A stretch of 64,000 nucleotides of DNA from Artocarpus heterophyllus (Eukaryota; Streptophyta; Magnoliopsida; Rosales; Moraceae): NCBI GenBank assembly GCA_025403435.1, contig CM046348.1, positions 28,227,802 through 28,291,801 on the forward strand, read 5' to 3'. A program made the translations under genes and the position numbers. The notes beneath the pieces were generated by a model that was not told the DNA's origin, ran no database searches, and saw nothing but the letters and a program-made list of their open reading frames with translations. Positions 37,621-50,254 of the stretch are shown piece after piece (within the stretch, counting starts at the first letter, position 1; each line of letters starts with the position of its first letter).

Positions 37621-38499
37621 TTTGTAAGTCCTAAATCGAAATAATAAAAATCAAATATTCAATTCAAATTAAATTCACAAATTATATACATACCCACTAT
37701 ATATATTCTAACCATAAAACAAATCACACATACCCATTATAAAACAAATAAATCATACCCATGATCCACAATACAACAATCATGGATTAAACAACAAAAT
37801 CAACAATAATTTATCAAATTTGGATTAATTAAACAACAAAATCAACAATAATTTATCAATTTCTAACAAAAACTTACAATTTAGAATGAGATTATGGAGT
37901 GTAGAAGTGGAGAGTCAACGACGGTAGCTATTTCAGATGGGTCTGTGTTCTTATTTAAGAGGTGAGTTTTTGATTTTTATCTGATTGTCGAGGTGAGAAA
38001 AAGGATTTTAAGTAAGCTACTATGACGATTTTTGAAAAAAGACCGTCGTGGTATGCCGGCACTTACCACGATGGTTTTCTAAAAAACCGTTGTGGTAAGT
38101 TAGACCTACCATGACGGTTTTTTAAAAAACTATAGTGGTAGACATCATCCATACCATGACTATTTTCATCTTTGCGGGCATAAATCCCCACATTTTTTCC
38201 CTTGTCACGACGGTTTTTGAGAAACGGTCGTTAAATAAGAGTCGTATAATCTCGAATTTGTTGTAGCATGAAGAACACAAGAGGCCATAAGGAAGAAATT
38301 GCCCCCCCCTGTGCAAACATCCTAATTCAAGGCTGAAGCTGTAATGCACATAGCCATGAGAAAGAATTTGCGCCCCTATGGGTGTCTCCAAATTTTGCTT
38401 TGATTATGGCCCAAAAATAGTCCAAAATTACCCCTTTTAATCCCAATATTGTAATTCTATAGATACCATACTTTGGAATATAATTAGAGTCATTTTATC

Positions 38500-39480
38500 A
38501 TTTTTTTTCTTAGTTTTAGGAGTGGAAAGATGAGAGAGAAACTATGTTGGAAGCTCAAGAAGTATCATCCACATGGAGGATTCTTTGACGCTATTATCAT
38601 TCTTCTTCTTATTCCTTCTTTCTTTTCTTTTCATTTTTCAATGCTTTGTTTAATTTTATTTTTTGTATAGGTGATTTCAAAAACCTAGATATGGCTATAT
38701 AAATTATTTAAGGAATTATTTTTCAAATTTTCAATTGAAATTGTTTTATGTTCTTCCTTAGTTATTGTTCAAGATTATTTTCTTATTTTGTTTGAGTGCT
38801 CATCTAAATAGGACTTAATCTATTGCTATATTAAAATGCTGCACAAAAGTGTCTTGTTATTTTAATCATTAGTAGCAAATTGTTGTCTATGATTGTGAGA
38901 GGCTTTTTGTTTAACTGTGATGTGGAAGATAACCTAGATTGAATAGACTGACCTTGTGTGTTTATTGCTTAGATCAACCTATCTTTCTCATCTTAATGCT
39001 TCTGATTGATTAAATTTAAAGAGTTTCTCTAGGTTATTTAATGGAGAAAGATTGAATAAAGAGCTTGTTTTATTTAACAACAAAGTAAGGAAAGATTGTG
39101 ACAACATAACATGTTGTTATTTATGTTGGTAGTTTCAATAAAAAATTGAGAATAGATTATGATTGATTGTATAGTTATTGTTTACGGGCAAAGAATGATC
39201 TATTAACCATTTTTGTTATCATTGTTTGCATTTATTTATTTTCTTGTGTTTTCCTTAAACTTAGTAGCTTAGTTAATTAACTCAAAACCCCCAATTCTTC
39301 TTTGTTTTAGTGTGCCTTAGGTTGTTGGGTCATAATTAATGAATTAGAATCAATCCTTTACAGGAACGACCCTTGTTCATCATTATACTTAATAACAATA
39401 ATATTTTTAGTGAGGTTTAATTTGGTGCTTCCCTAGAGACCTACTAGGTTTGCCAAGACAACCAACGGGTTTGATTCTAT
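38500..39480 (+). other. possible old Gypsy LTR or leader sequence
   Basis: Words near 39250-39440 (CTTAAACTTAGTAGC, AGGAACGACCC) resemble LTR ends and leaders of plant Athila/Tat-type Gypsy elements. An integrase scrap on the same strand follows. No terminal repeat pair or target duplication was found. Confidence 0.3.
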
Positions 39481-39545
39481 TTTCAACTGACCAAGTTGGA
39501 CCACTTTCTTCTTATGAGGATGATATTTTCTATAGATAGATGGTA

Positions 39546-39745
39546 GAGTTGTATGACAAGGAGATAGTTTGATTGCATGGGATTCCAAAGTTTATTATCT
39601 CACATAAGGGCAAAAGGTTCACTTCTCACTTTTGGGGGTGTGTGCTGTAGTTGATGGGTACCAAACTAAAGTTTAGCACAGGTTTTCATTCACAAATTGA
39701 TGGGCAGACCGAGACAATAAATCAAATCTTTGAGAAAGAGATGGG
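39546..39745 (+). pseudogene. Gypsy integrase fragment
   Basis: The plus strand reads I-V-stop-L-H-G-I-P-K-F-I-I-S, then R-F-T-S-H-F-W, G-T-K-L-K-F-S-T-G-F-H and D-G-Q-T-E-T-I-N-Q. These are the central DDE part of a Ty3/Gypsy integrase, including the final glutamate block, with internal stops. No neighbouring RT or LTR remains in frame. It lies about 650 bp upstream of the phospholipase pseudogene. Confidence 0.75.
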
Positions 39746-40394
39746 GAGGTAGTAACAAGTGGTAACATATGAAATGTGAAAAGAAAAAGAGTTGCTCATT
39801 TTATATATGTATAAGATATTAGGGGAAAAAGTGTCTTGTCAATAAGTAAATTTGTTTGAGAAAATTAAGATGGCATGTGTCAAAAGATTATACTAGCATT
39901 TAAAAAAAGTCTTAAATGGAGTTTACAATTGGCACTCCTCAAATAATAATAATCATAGCAAAAAAAAAAAAAAAAAAGATAGGTGTTAATCCGGAAGATA
40001 TTAAAGAGGGATTGGATGACACTTTTGTCCATTTTTTTGTTTAAAAAGTGGCCTGCGTTAGTTTCAAAAATTTGTGATATTGACATATATTAAAAAAATA
40101 TAATAATATCTGAGAGGGAAAAAGGTCTAAACTAGAATGTGTTATACATATCATTTTAAACAGATTTCTAATAAAATAAGGTCGTGGAAAAGTTTTAAAG
40201 CGATCAAACTAATGTTTAGACAAGAAATAAAAAATAGCAAATTAATCACCACTTCAGTGACCTCGACGTCTATATGAAGGGGGAGTTGCAGGAAGTGCAA
40301 TGCACCCATGAGTACTTGCACAAACAACCCAATAATCTTGCAATACCATCACACTTTCCCTACAGGCTACAACAACACTAAAATATTTTCCAAA
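39746..40394. other. upstream flank of the phospholipase pseudogene
   Basis: This is an AT-rich segment with a run of A at about 39960. No clear TATA box or transcription start can be assigned. No further coding motif is visible. Confidence 0.4.
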
Positions 40395-41625
40395 ATGTCG
40401 ACAACGTGGAACGAACTCATGGGCAGTAACAACTGGGAACATCTTCTGGAGCCGGAGCTGAACCAGGGCCTCCGGCGGTTCATCCTCCGCTGCGGAAACT
40501 TCTGCTAGGCCACCTATGACTGCTTCAACTCTTACAAACTCTCTCCCAATTGCGGAAACTCCCGCTACGGCATAGACTCCTTCTTCACCGACGTCATGCT
40601 CCAAGACGCAAACAAATACCAAGTCGTCGCCTTTCTCTACGCCACCTCCGGCATCGGTGACCCCACTGAGAACGTCTTCTTCTACCTGGGCGGCGCAGTC
40701 CCTGAACCGTGGGACCGCCAGTCGAACTTGATGGGCTACGTGGCCATCACCACGGACGAGGTGAGCGAAACCATTGGTCTTCGCGAGGTCTACGTGGTGT
40801 GGCGGGGCCGGAACCATCACCATCTCCGAATGGATTAGCAACATCTCCGGGACAATCCCTGTATCCGCCGAGCTTCTGCTTGCTCCGACGTCTCAGGGAA
40901 ACGCTGAGCCCAGGGTCCACGGTGGATGGCTTTCGATCTACACCTTGTCGAACGTGGATTCAAACTACGGCAAGGAGAGCGCGAGGCAGAGACTCCGCCG
41001 CGTGATCGAAGCCATACGGGACAAGTACCCAAATAATTCCCTCAGCGTGGTGGTGACGGGGCACAGCCTTGGGGGCGCCCTGGCGAGTCTGACCGCTTTC
41101 GATCTGGTCGAGAACAAAGTCGCCGGACACAACGTCCGCGTCTGTGCGTTCGTCTTTGGATGTCCACAAGTCGGCAGGCAGGAGTTCGAAAATTTGGTTG
41201 GTGCACACTCAAATCTCAAGATCTTGCATGTTTTTAACAGGTGGGACAGTATGCCCATCACGCCTGATTTCATTCTTTCTTTCTACGTCCGTATACATAC
41301 GGCTGCGCTGGTGATCGACGCGCACAAATCCCCGTACTTGAAATCGAAGGGCGACTGGATCAACGATTTTCACAATTTAAAGGCGACTTTGCACGTGGTG
41401 GCGTTGTGGAATGGGCCTTGCAAGCCGTTTGACGTTGAGAAGGTGAATAGGGGCTTGGCATTGGTGAATAAGTCGAGCAGGTATCTCGTTGATGACCTGA
41501 AGATTCCAGAGTATTGGTGGATTGAGAAGAACAAAGGAATGAACTACGATGAGAACACTGGAAAGTGGGTTTTGGGTCCACCACCAAAATCTGCTGAGCA
41601 GATGCTGAAGATCGCCCTAAATTAA
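40395..41625 (+). pseudogene. phospholipase A1-II (class 3 lipase family), nonsense plus frameshift
   Basis: Class II plant phospholipases A1 hydrolyse the sn-1 acyl chain of membrane lipids, usually in the cytosol. The ATG at 40395 begins a family-typical N-terminus (W-N-E-L-M-G-S-N-N-W-E-H-L-L). The conserved text continues across a TAG at 40506-40508, where relatives have glutamine before A-T-Y-D. About four surplus bases at 40803-40811 shift the frame just before T-I-S-E-W. After that the frame is open to the TAA at 41623-41625. The lipase elbow G-H-S-L-G-G has its serine codon at 41065-41067. A D-F-H-N-L block supplies the likely catalytic histidine near 41370, and W-W-x-E-K-N-K-G-M is the typical C-terminal signature. 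There is no intron, as usual for the class. Two lesions only, with the catalytic region intact, suggest recent loss. An assembly error at the two sites is the alternative. Confidence 0.88.
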
Positions 41626-41876
41626 AACAGCCCGGCCCCGGCGTGAGTTCTCGTCCCATATAAATGTGCATTAGTGCGCAATAAATAAATAAATAAGGTA
41701 CTGTCTGTTCTGGTGATCATCTCCTGCGTCTGCATGCATATCGTTTTATTATCTTGGATTATGTAAGAATATCGTTCATGTTATGGATGGCCTTATCAAT
41801 AACTAACTAAAAATAAATAAATAAAAGGCCTATTGTGTATGTGTTATCTGTGTATGGTCGTCTAATATGTATAACT

Positions 41877-42331
41877 TGTTATTTTTAATTTATTTATTAT
41901 TATTTATTTGGTTTTCTAAATGATAATAAATAAATATAAATAAATTTAAACAGACACGTATTTTCTAAAGGGTGTCAACCAAATGGTATTCAGAACTATT
42001 ATAACGCTTCATAAAAAATGCCTTTTTTTCATGAAAGGTAACATGCACCCTGATGGTAGTGTGTCTATAAATATCACGTAAGAGGTCCCTAAGCCTGTGC
42101 AATTATTTTTCAGAAATACACTCTCTCAAAATTGCAGAAGGTTTAGAAGAACCTCTTCTTTCACAAAATTTTTCAAGAATTCTTGTAGAGAACTCTCCAT
42201 TCATTCTTCAGATTATCAATGGCTGGAGGTTAGATTTTCTTTCCTTTATGTTTCCGCATTTAGATGATTTTCATACAATTTGGCTTATGCATATATGAAA
42301 ATCATAACTTTGTATATGTAAATTTCTTACA
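41877..42331 (+). repeat. copia 5' LTR
   Basis: The 455-bp LTR runs from TGTTATTTTTAA to TTTCTTACA. A TATA box (CTATAAATAT) at about 42065 gives a plausible promoter for the element. Confidence 0.93.
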
Positions 42332-42333
42332 TT

Positions 42334-42345
42334 TGGTATCAAGAG
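42334..42345 (+). promoter_or_regulatory. copia primer binding site
   Basis: TGGTATCAAGAG starts two bases after the LTR end. It matches the tRNA-iMet primer site TGGTATCAGAGC except for an extra A. Confidence 0.85.
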
Positions 42346-43454
42346 TATGGTTTTTTCTCTACCTTGATATATTTGAATGGAGTTTTAATGGAGTTTTTAA
42401 AATACCCAAAACTTTGTTGTATTTTAAATCATTTTTTGGTGTTTTTTTTGATGAAAACCAACATTAGAAATCATTAGGAAATTGATTTTCTAACATTTCT
42501 AGGTTTTTAAACATCAATTTTGGTGCCCATGAGGTGTAGAAATGATCGGGTCTACAATTGGACCCATTTATGTGAAATTCGGACGAAGAAGACCCGAAAT
42601 AATAGAAAAAATGAAATCAGGGGCACAAAAAATGACATGTCGTTTTGGTCCTTGAAGGCCACGTTTTGATACCAGCACATCGTTTTCAGGGGCATGTGGC
42701 GTTTTTCCTTCATGATGAAACGACACGTTGTTTTTTGGGCAAGAAAAATAAAAAAAATCCAAAAAAAAAAATTTCTTTTTTCTTTTCAGATTTTTAATTG
42801 GGTATTTTGGAAAATTGTTTTTTTAATAAATCTAAAATTAATTATAATGAAATCTAAAATTTTATTATTTATGGTTAAATAAAATTTTAGAAATTAATTT
42901 TAGATATGTTCTTGAATTTATGCATAATTTATTTTGCATGTATTCTTTAGTTGTTATTTTTAATACATGCAAATTCATGAATATTTTATGCATGAAAAAT
43001 TAAATGTGTTGAGTGATTTGTATAATTTTAATTAATTTAAGAGTAGCCACAACATCTTAGATTATATTAAAATTATACATTAAGTTTTTCAAATCACATT
43101 CAATTAAACGGGTATTAATTGTGACTAATTATATTTAGTATAATGAAATTTATCCCACAGAAAATTTTATTGTATTAAATATGATTGGTTAGGATGAAAT
43201 AATTTGCCCATAAGATTTGCCCATAAGGATTAAGAAATGGAATATAGTTTAATAGTTTCATCATATGGTTGTATTTGAATCAATGTGAATTAGAAACTTA
43301 GCCCACAGGCAGTTTTTATATCATATGATTCATAATTTTCGGTTGCATGATTTACATTGGTAAAACATGACATATAGTTATTAGCTTCAAATTTTGTGAC
43401 ATGAGCATGTATGTTTGATGTATTGTAGTAATTCAACCTATTAATTTATCTGAT

Positions 43455-44190
43455 ATGAAATGTGATATTCCCGAGCTTAAGGGTGATAACTATAAAGTCT
43501 GGAAGGAGAGGATTCTCCTTCATTTAGGGTGGATGAACATTGACTATGCCATAAGAAAAGATGAACCACCTTCTATCACTGAGACCAGCACTCCAGATGA
43601 TGTTAACAGATATGAAAATGGGAGCGATCCAATCGTCTCTTAGTTATGTTCATAAAGACTAAGCTCTCTGCTCGGATTAGAGATTCGGTTGATCAATATG
43701 ACAATGTCTGAGCACTACTGAAGGCTATTGATGAACAGTTTAAATCTTAAGATAAGGCATTGGCAAGCACCCAGATAATGCAGTTTTCATCCTTAAAGCT
43801 TATCGGTATAAAAGGCGTGCGTGAGTATATCATGCGCATGGGGGACATTGCGGCTCAATTGAAAATGCTTGAGATTGAGATGTCTGATTATTCTTAGTAC
43901 ATTACATTTTGAACACTCTACCCTCTAAGTATGGTCCCTTTAAGATCTCCTATAACACATAAAGACAAATGGTCAATTAATGACCTATTGACCATGTGTG
44001 TTCAGGAAGAGGGAAGACTCATCATGGAAGAGGGAAAGAAAGTAAATTTGGCAACCCAAGGTAAAATGAAAAAGCCTCAGACCAAGCACAAGGGGAAAGG
44101 CAAGGTTCCTGCCTAGCCGGAAATTAAGAAGGAGTTCAAGTGCTTCTTTTGTAAGAAAAAGGGGCGTAAAGAAGGACTGCTCCAAATTCT
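43455..44190 (+). pseudogene. gag: copia gag relic
   Basis: Gag opens at the ATG at 43455 with P-E-L-K-G-D-N-Y-K-V-W-K-E-R, the typical copia gag start. A TAG at about 43640, later stops and frame changes break it. A zinc-knuckle remnant (C-F-F-C-K-K-K-G) lies near 44142. Gag would form the particle that packages element RNA. Confidence 0.85.
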
Positions 44191-44225
44191 AGGAATGGCT
44201 TGATAAGAAAGGTACTCAACTCTCA

Positions 44226-47200
44226 TTGGTTTGTTATGAATCCAATATAATTGATGTTAATTATAACACATGGTGGATTGACTCTGGTTCTACAATCCAT
44301 GTTACCAATTCCCTGCAGGGATTGCAAAACTTGCGGAAGCCAGTGGGAAGTAAGCAAAGTATCTATTGTGGAAATAAGATGTGCTCACATGTGGAGGCTG
44401 TAGGAACGTGCAAACTAGTCTTGAGTAGTGGCTTTATTTTGTATTTGGAAAAGACATTCTATATTCCTAGTTTTTCTAGAAATTTAACTTCAGTTTTTAG
44501 ACTTGTATTAGTTGGATATTCCTTTAATTTTTCAGAATCTTCTTTCAATCTATTTTATAAATCTAATTTTATTGGATGTGGTACTTTGTCTGATGGTCTT
44601 TTCTGTCTTAATTTACAAAATGATGCCAATTATACTAATATGCACGTTCATGAAAATGTTGGTATAAAGCGATATGTTATAAATGAAGAATCCTCTATGT
44701 TGTGGCATCGAAGATTGAGACATATCTCCATTGAGAGAATTAAGAGATTAGTAAATGATGGAGTACTCAGTACTTTAGGTTTTACTAATTTTGATACTTG
44801 TGTGGGCTGCATTAAGGGTAAGTAGACCAACAAGTCAAAGAAAGGTGCCAAGAGGAGTTCTAATTTATTGAAAATCATACATACAGATATTTGTAGTCTA
44901 GACATGGACACGTACTCTCAAAGTTACTTCATCTCTTTCATAAATGACTACTCATGATACATATATCTCTACTTGCTTAACAATAAAAATGAAGCACCAG
45001 ATGCTTTTAAGGTCTTTAAAGCAGAAGTAGAGAAACAATGTAGAAAGCAAATTAAGATCATGAGATCGGATAGAGGTGGAAAGTACTTTGGTAGATACAC
45101 TGAGTATGGACAAGCACCTGGTCCTTTCGCTAAGTTTCTTCAAGAACATGGGATTGTTGCCTAATACACTATGCCTAGTTCTCCAAATCGGAATGGTGTA
45201 GCTGAAAGAAGAAACCGAACATTAATGGACATGGTGCTGAGCATGCTTGCTAGCTCCAAACTTCATGAGTTCTTGTGGACTAAAGTTTTTAAGACAACAG
45301 TGTACATATTAAACCGAGTTCCAACCAAGGCTGTCCCAAAGACGCCTTTTGAGTTATTAAAAGGTTGGAAACTGAGTTTGCAACATGTATGTGTTTGAGG
45401 ATGCTCGTCGGAGGTAAGAGTTTATAATACACAAGTGAAAAAGCTAGACCTAAGGACTATAAGTGGATATTTTGTTGGTTATGCTAAACGGTCTAAGGGA
45501 TACAGATTCTATTGTCCATCTCGTAGTACTAGATTTGTGGAATCAAGAAATGTAAAATTTCTTGAGAATGACTTAATTAGTAGGCGCGATCGATCCTGGA
45601 ACACTGTTCTTGGGAAAGATCATACAGATGCTCAACCTCCCACTTCTTATGATAGATTGATTGTTGTACACAATATGCCTAAAGTTCAAATGCGTGATGA
45701 ACAACAACAACTCATTCAAGTTCCATAGACTACTGATCATGAAATAGATCTAGTTGAACAACAGATACAGAAACCTATTGAACAACCTATTGAACAACAT
45801 GCTCCTCAGGAGAATGTTGAACCAACATTAAGCAGATATACTAGAGAAAAGCGATCGACGATACCTAGCGACTATATTGTGTATCTGCTAGAGTCTGACT
45901 ACAATGTTGGAGCTACAAATGATCCTGAAACATTTTTACAGGCCATGAGTTCTAAAGAATCTGACTTATAGTATAGTGCCATGAAAGACGAAATGAATTC
46001 TATGGCATCTAACAGAGTCTGGGATCTCGTTGAGTTGCCTAATGGTATAAAAGCCATTGGATGTAAATGGGTTTTTAAAACAAAGAAAGACTCATTGGGC
46101 AATATTGAGAGACATAAGGCAAGACTCATTGCCAAAGGATTCACTCAAAGAGAAGGAATTGACTATACAGAGACTTTTTCTCCTGTATATAAAAAGGATT
46201 CTCTTCGACTTATTATGGCATTGGTTGTCTATTTTGATCTAGATTTGCATCAAATGGATGTGAAAACGGCCTTTCTTAATGGTGATCGAGAGGAAGAGGT
46301 TTATATGAAACAATCAGAAGGATTTTACTCTAATAGCGTGAAAATTTAGTCTGCAAGCTTAAGAAATCCATATATGGATTGAAACAAGCCTCTCGTCAAT
46401 GGTATTTGAAGTTCCATGACGTTATCTCTTCATTTGGTTTTGAAGAGAATATCATGGATCAATGTATACACCAGAAGGTCAATGGGAGTAGGATTTTTTT
46501 CCTTGTGCTATGTGTGGATGACATATTACTTGTAACTAATGATAAGGGTTTACTATATAACATGAAGCAATTTCTCTCAAAGAACTTTGAGAGGAAGGAT
46601 ATAGGAGAGGCATCTTATGTCATTGGCATTAAGATCCATAGGGATAGATCTTGAGGCATTTTGGGTTTGTCTCAAGAGACCTATATCAACAAGGTTCTAG
46701 AGAAGTTTCAGATGAAAGATTGTTCACCAAGTGTAGCACCCATTGTAAAGGGTGACAGGTTTAATTTGAACCAGTGCCCAAAAAATGAGCTCGAACGAGA
46801 ATAGATGAAAAACATTCCATATGCTTCAGCTGTTGGAAGCCTAATGTATGCTCAAGTCTATACAAGACCTGGCATTACATTTGCTATAGGAATATTGGGC
46901 AGATATCAGAGTAACCTAGGTGTTGACCATTGGAGAACTGCAAAGAAGGTGATGAGATACCTTCAAGGTACTAAAGATTACATGCTCATATATAGATGGA
47001 CTGATAATCTAGAGGTGGTTGGGTACTTCGACGCACACTTCGCTGGCTGTGTTGATTCAAGAAAATCAACATCTAGTTATGTTTTCATGTTTGCCGGTGG
47101 AGCTGTATCTTGGAGGAGTGTGAAGCAGACTTTGACTACTACCTCTACTATAGAGGTTGAGTTCGTTTCTTATTTTGAAGCTACTTCGCATGGTGTATGG

Positions 47201-47490
47201 TTGAAGAGTTTCATATCCAAGCTTAGAATTGTGGATTTCATTTTTAGGCCATTGAGATTGTACTGTGACCATTCAGCTGTGGTATTTATGGCCAAGAACA
47301 ACAAGAGCTGTAGTCAAAGTAAACACATCGACATTAAGTACTTGGCTATAAGAAAACGAGTTAAAGAAAAGTAAGTGGTCGTTGAGCACGTAAGCACTGA
47401 GTTGATGATTGCCGATCCTTTAACTAAAGGCATGCCACCAAAGATTTTTAAGGATCATGTAGTACGAATGGGACTTCGTTCCATGATGTG
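44226..47490 (+). pseudogene. pol: copia pol (protease, integrase, RT, RNase H), broken
   Basis: Order and motifs are as follows. Protease W-W-I-D-S-G-S-T near 44275. Integrase zinc region (W-H-R-R-L-R-H-I, then C-V-G-C) near 44705-44815, with core blocks I-H-T-D, R-S-D-R-G-G-K-Y and [12 protein letters not shown] up to about 45215. RT W-V-F-K-T-K at about 46070 and L-C-V-D-D-I-L-L-V near 46510. RNase H S-L-M-Y to K-H-I-D-I-K-Y at 46840-47335, ending D-P-L-T-K-G and a stop at 47488-47490. At least eight stops or shifts divide it (for example 44824, 45162, 45397, 45727, 46347, 46652, 46802, 47372). The copy is inactive. Confidence 0.9.
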
Positions 47491-47795
47491 AATTTCATTG
47501 TATGTACATTTGGTTATTTTTATGAAACTCTTATTCAGTTGTGATGTTTTCTCGTATTCAGTTGTGCACATATTCAGTTATTTTGAGAAAGATCATTTAA
47601 GTTGGACCTAGAATAAACATAGGGTTTATTCATTAAGTTATGTTACCATTTATGAGTTAGTATTAAGGGATATAATGCATTGTAATACATGAAAGATAAT
47701 ACTCATTATAAGAGGACCTATCGTCATGATTCATGTGTTTATTCCTTAAGTTTGAGATTGGTTGATTTTGGTTATTTAGAAAATATATGTGAACC

Positions 47796-47806
47796 AAGTG
47801 GGAGAA
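47796..47806 (+). promoter_or_regulatory. copia polypurine tract
   Basis: AAGTGGGAGAA directly precedes the 3' LTR, the standard copia arrangement. Confidence 0.88.
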
Positions 47807-48258
47807 TGTTATTTTTAATTTATTTATTTGGTTTTGTAAATGATAATAAATAAATAAAAATAAATTTAAGTGGTCCAATAGACACGTATTTTCTAAAGGG
47901 TGTCAACCAAAGGGTCTCCAGAACTGCTATAACGCTTCATAAAAAAAGGCCTTTTTCATGAAAGGTAACATGCACCCTGATGGTGGGTGTCTATAAATAT
48001 CACGTTAGAGGTCCCTAAGCCTGTGCAATTATTTTTTAGAAATACATCATCTCTCAAAATTGCAAAAGGTTTAAAAGAGCCTCTTCTTTCACAAAATTTT
48101 TCAGGAATTCTTGTAGAGACTCTCCATTCATTCTTCAGATTATCAATGGCTGGATGTTAGATTTTCTTTCCTTTACGTTTCCACATTTAGATGATTTTCA
48201 TGCAATTTGGTTTACGCATATATGAAAATCATAACTTTGTATTTGTAAATTTCTTACA
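47807..48258 (+). repeat. copia 3' LTR
   Basis: The 452-bp LTR aligns throughout with the 5' LTR. It lacks a short duplicated ATTATT segment near its start and has an extra word (GTGGTCC) at about 47869. A moderate number of differences indicates an older insertion than element B. Confidence 0.93.
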
Positions 48259-48775
48259 TAACTAGTTAATTATCAATAATCAAACAAAGACTCAGAGTGA
48301 GCTAGTACACTCTTTTAGCCTTAACCTTGTATGATCTTGTACTGTAGGTTTCTCTTTTTTCCTTATGCTACTATTTCGGGTTTTGTCTCTGTTGCATAAC
48401 TTCTCATATTTCGGGTTTCAGTCTCTTCGTCAAGATTTTCTTGGTGGCTTGTTGTTCTCTTTTTTGTGCTTGTTTCTTCTGAAGTTGGTTTGAACTTTTT
48501 TTTTTTTTTTTGGTGTTTCTGAACTTTTTCCGTTTATTTATTTTAATACATTTGAGTGGGAGATCTGGTAAAGGATCTGGATACTAATAGACGCCTTAGT
48601 AGAAATGTATTAATTCTTCTTTTATATTAGTTATTCTTTCTCCTCGTTAAAAAAAAAATTAAAATTCATATCATGCATGTTATCTCTAAATTATAATAAG
48701 AAAAGAATAATGCTAGAGATACAAGTTTAATTTCAATATTTGTACTAATTTTGAGTTTGTTATTTTTTTATGGAC

Positions 48776-48846
48776 AAGTGTGTAAAAATTTATCACATCA
48801 ATAGAAGACATTAAGTGTGTAAAAATTTATCACATCAATAGAAGAC
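48776..48846. repeat. 34-bp tandem duplication, period 37
   Basis: Exact copies at 48776-48809 and 48813-48846 are separated by ATT. Confidence 0.9.
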
Positions 48847-49714
48847 GTTGTATTTGCTAATAAAATGACAATTCAAAATTCAAAATTGACACAAAAATTA
48901 GGATGAAAATTAGTGTCTCAAACACTACTCGAAAGAACATCATGTGAAACATGTACGCTATTCCAATGGTTAAAAAAATACTGGAAAATGCTATATATAG
49001 CATCAATTTCTTGATGTTATAGTCACTCAAGAGTTGGTAGAACATATATAAAACTTATGGTTCTCTATCTGGAGATGTGAGGGTTAACACATTTATTTGT
49101 CTTCATCAAATTCTTATTAATAATTTCCTAAAATTAAGCTAGTCCATAATTTTATTTTATTTTTTGCTGAAACTTAAGGTGCAATTGTTTAATTCAAGAC
49201 TCTTTTGAATTCAATTGATCACTAGCCTACGTACAGAAATCATTGTGGGATTTCAATCCTATAAGAGTATTTTGGAGTTCAAGAGACGTCCAACGAGAAG
49301 TATACAAGAAATATTCCTTCATATATAGAACGGAAAACTAATTAGAAAACAAAAATTATGTGATTAAATCTGGATCTGTAATTTAAAAAAAAAAAATCCG
49401 TGAAAACATACCCTCGGCGTACAAGATCATAACTAGTACTGAAACCCTTCAACAGAAAAGATTAACTTAATTCGTACTTACATTCATAAAAATCCATGAA
49501 TAAATAAACCATTTCAACTGTTTTTTATAGTTTCAATCATTTTCTATGCTTCCAACCGTTTTTGCTATAATATTATCTCTCACAAAATTTAAAATAAAAA
49601 AAAATAACAACTGTAAAAAAATGTTCCAACCGCTCTCCCAAACAGACTATTATTTGTAACAAGACTTCTTAACTAACTCCATTATTAGATTACACTAGTA
49701 ATAATCAGTAGCAC

Positions 49715-49732
49715 GAGAGAGAGAGAGAGAGA
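49715..49732. repeat. (GA)n microsatellite
   Basis: Nine GA units occur in uninterrupted succession. Confidence 0.9.
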
Positions 49733-50254
49733 TTACAGCAATAATTAGTTTATTCTATTATCAACATTTCCCCCTCCGAAAATTGAATTGAGCACCACTT
49801 TGTTCTAGTACAATGCACCCATTGTGATTGTGGAAACAAGGGATCCTGGTCCTCTTCCCAACTCTTAATTTTTTGTAATTTGTGATACTATTATCTACGT
49901 AACTTGATATATATTTTCCACAGTATGCATGCTTAAAACGATTTTTAGAACAAGAAATCTAGATTTTTTTTAATTAATTTTGAACGTTTGATGGCCCAAG
50001 AACAAGTCGTACGTGTAGGTTTCTGAAAGATGAGGTAGCTCAAAGTTTCAAAGTCGCGGTGGTTAAAAGAAAAAAAAAAATGCGTCAAGTGAGACGCGGG
50101 TATTAAACAGTATATTTTACCTCATCACGTGCACAGATTAAATGGTGGGAACGGGCTCATAATGACAAGTGCACTATATACATCAATAGTTACACGTTTA
50201 GACAATAATATATTTGTTAAGCACCATCCAAGTAAATAAATATACTGTTTAAGT

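Larger units (their letters stand above)
32755..38268 (-). mobile_element. decayed CACTA (En/Spm-like) DNA transposon
   Basis: A TNP2-type transposase relic on the minus strand is flanked on both sides by many copies of a sub-terminal repeat containing ACGACGGTTTTT and its complement AACCGTCGTGG. They lie at about 32783-32970, 33300-33390, 33895-34095 and 38022-38233. This layout is typical of plant CACTA elements. The right end reads inward TGCTACAACAAATTC, close to a CACTACAA-type terminus but with the first bases changed. I could not find a matching left terminus or a 3-bp target duplication. The left boundary is therefore approximate, and the outer left repeats could belong to a separate non-autonomous copy. 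Confidence 0.75.
41877..48258 (+). mobile_element. Ty1/copia LTR retrotransposon (complete ends, defective coding)
   Basis: Two LTRs of about 455 bp flank a gag-pol region in copia order (integrase before RT). The 5-bp direct repeat TAACT at 41872-41876 and 48259-48263 marks the target site. Primer site and polypurine tract are in place. The element, 6382 bp long, inserted about 250 bp downstream of the phospholipase pseudogene and in the same orientation. A long leader of about 1.1 kb separates the primer site from gag. Confidence 0.95.
48264..50237. other. AT-rich intergenic sequence, no gene recognised
   Basis: No coding motif or element end is visible. It includes a tandem duplication (48776-48846) and a GA microsatellite at 49715-49732. 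Confidence 0.5.

Noticed and set aside
40254..40844. 196-codon minus-strand frame over the phospholipase pseudogene
   Set aside because: It is the shadow of GC-rich coding sequence on the other strand and shows no known domain.
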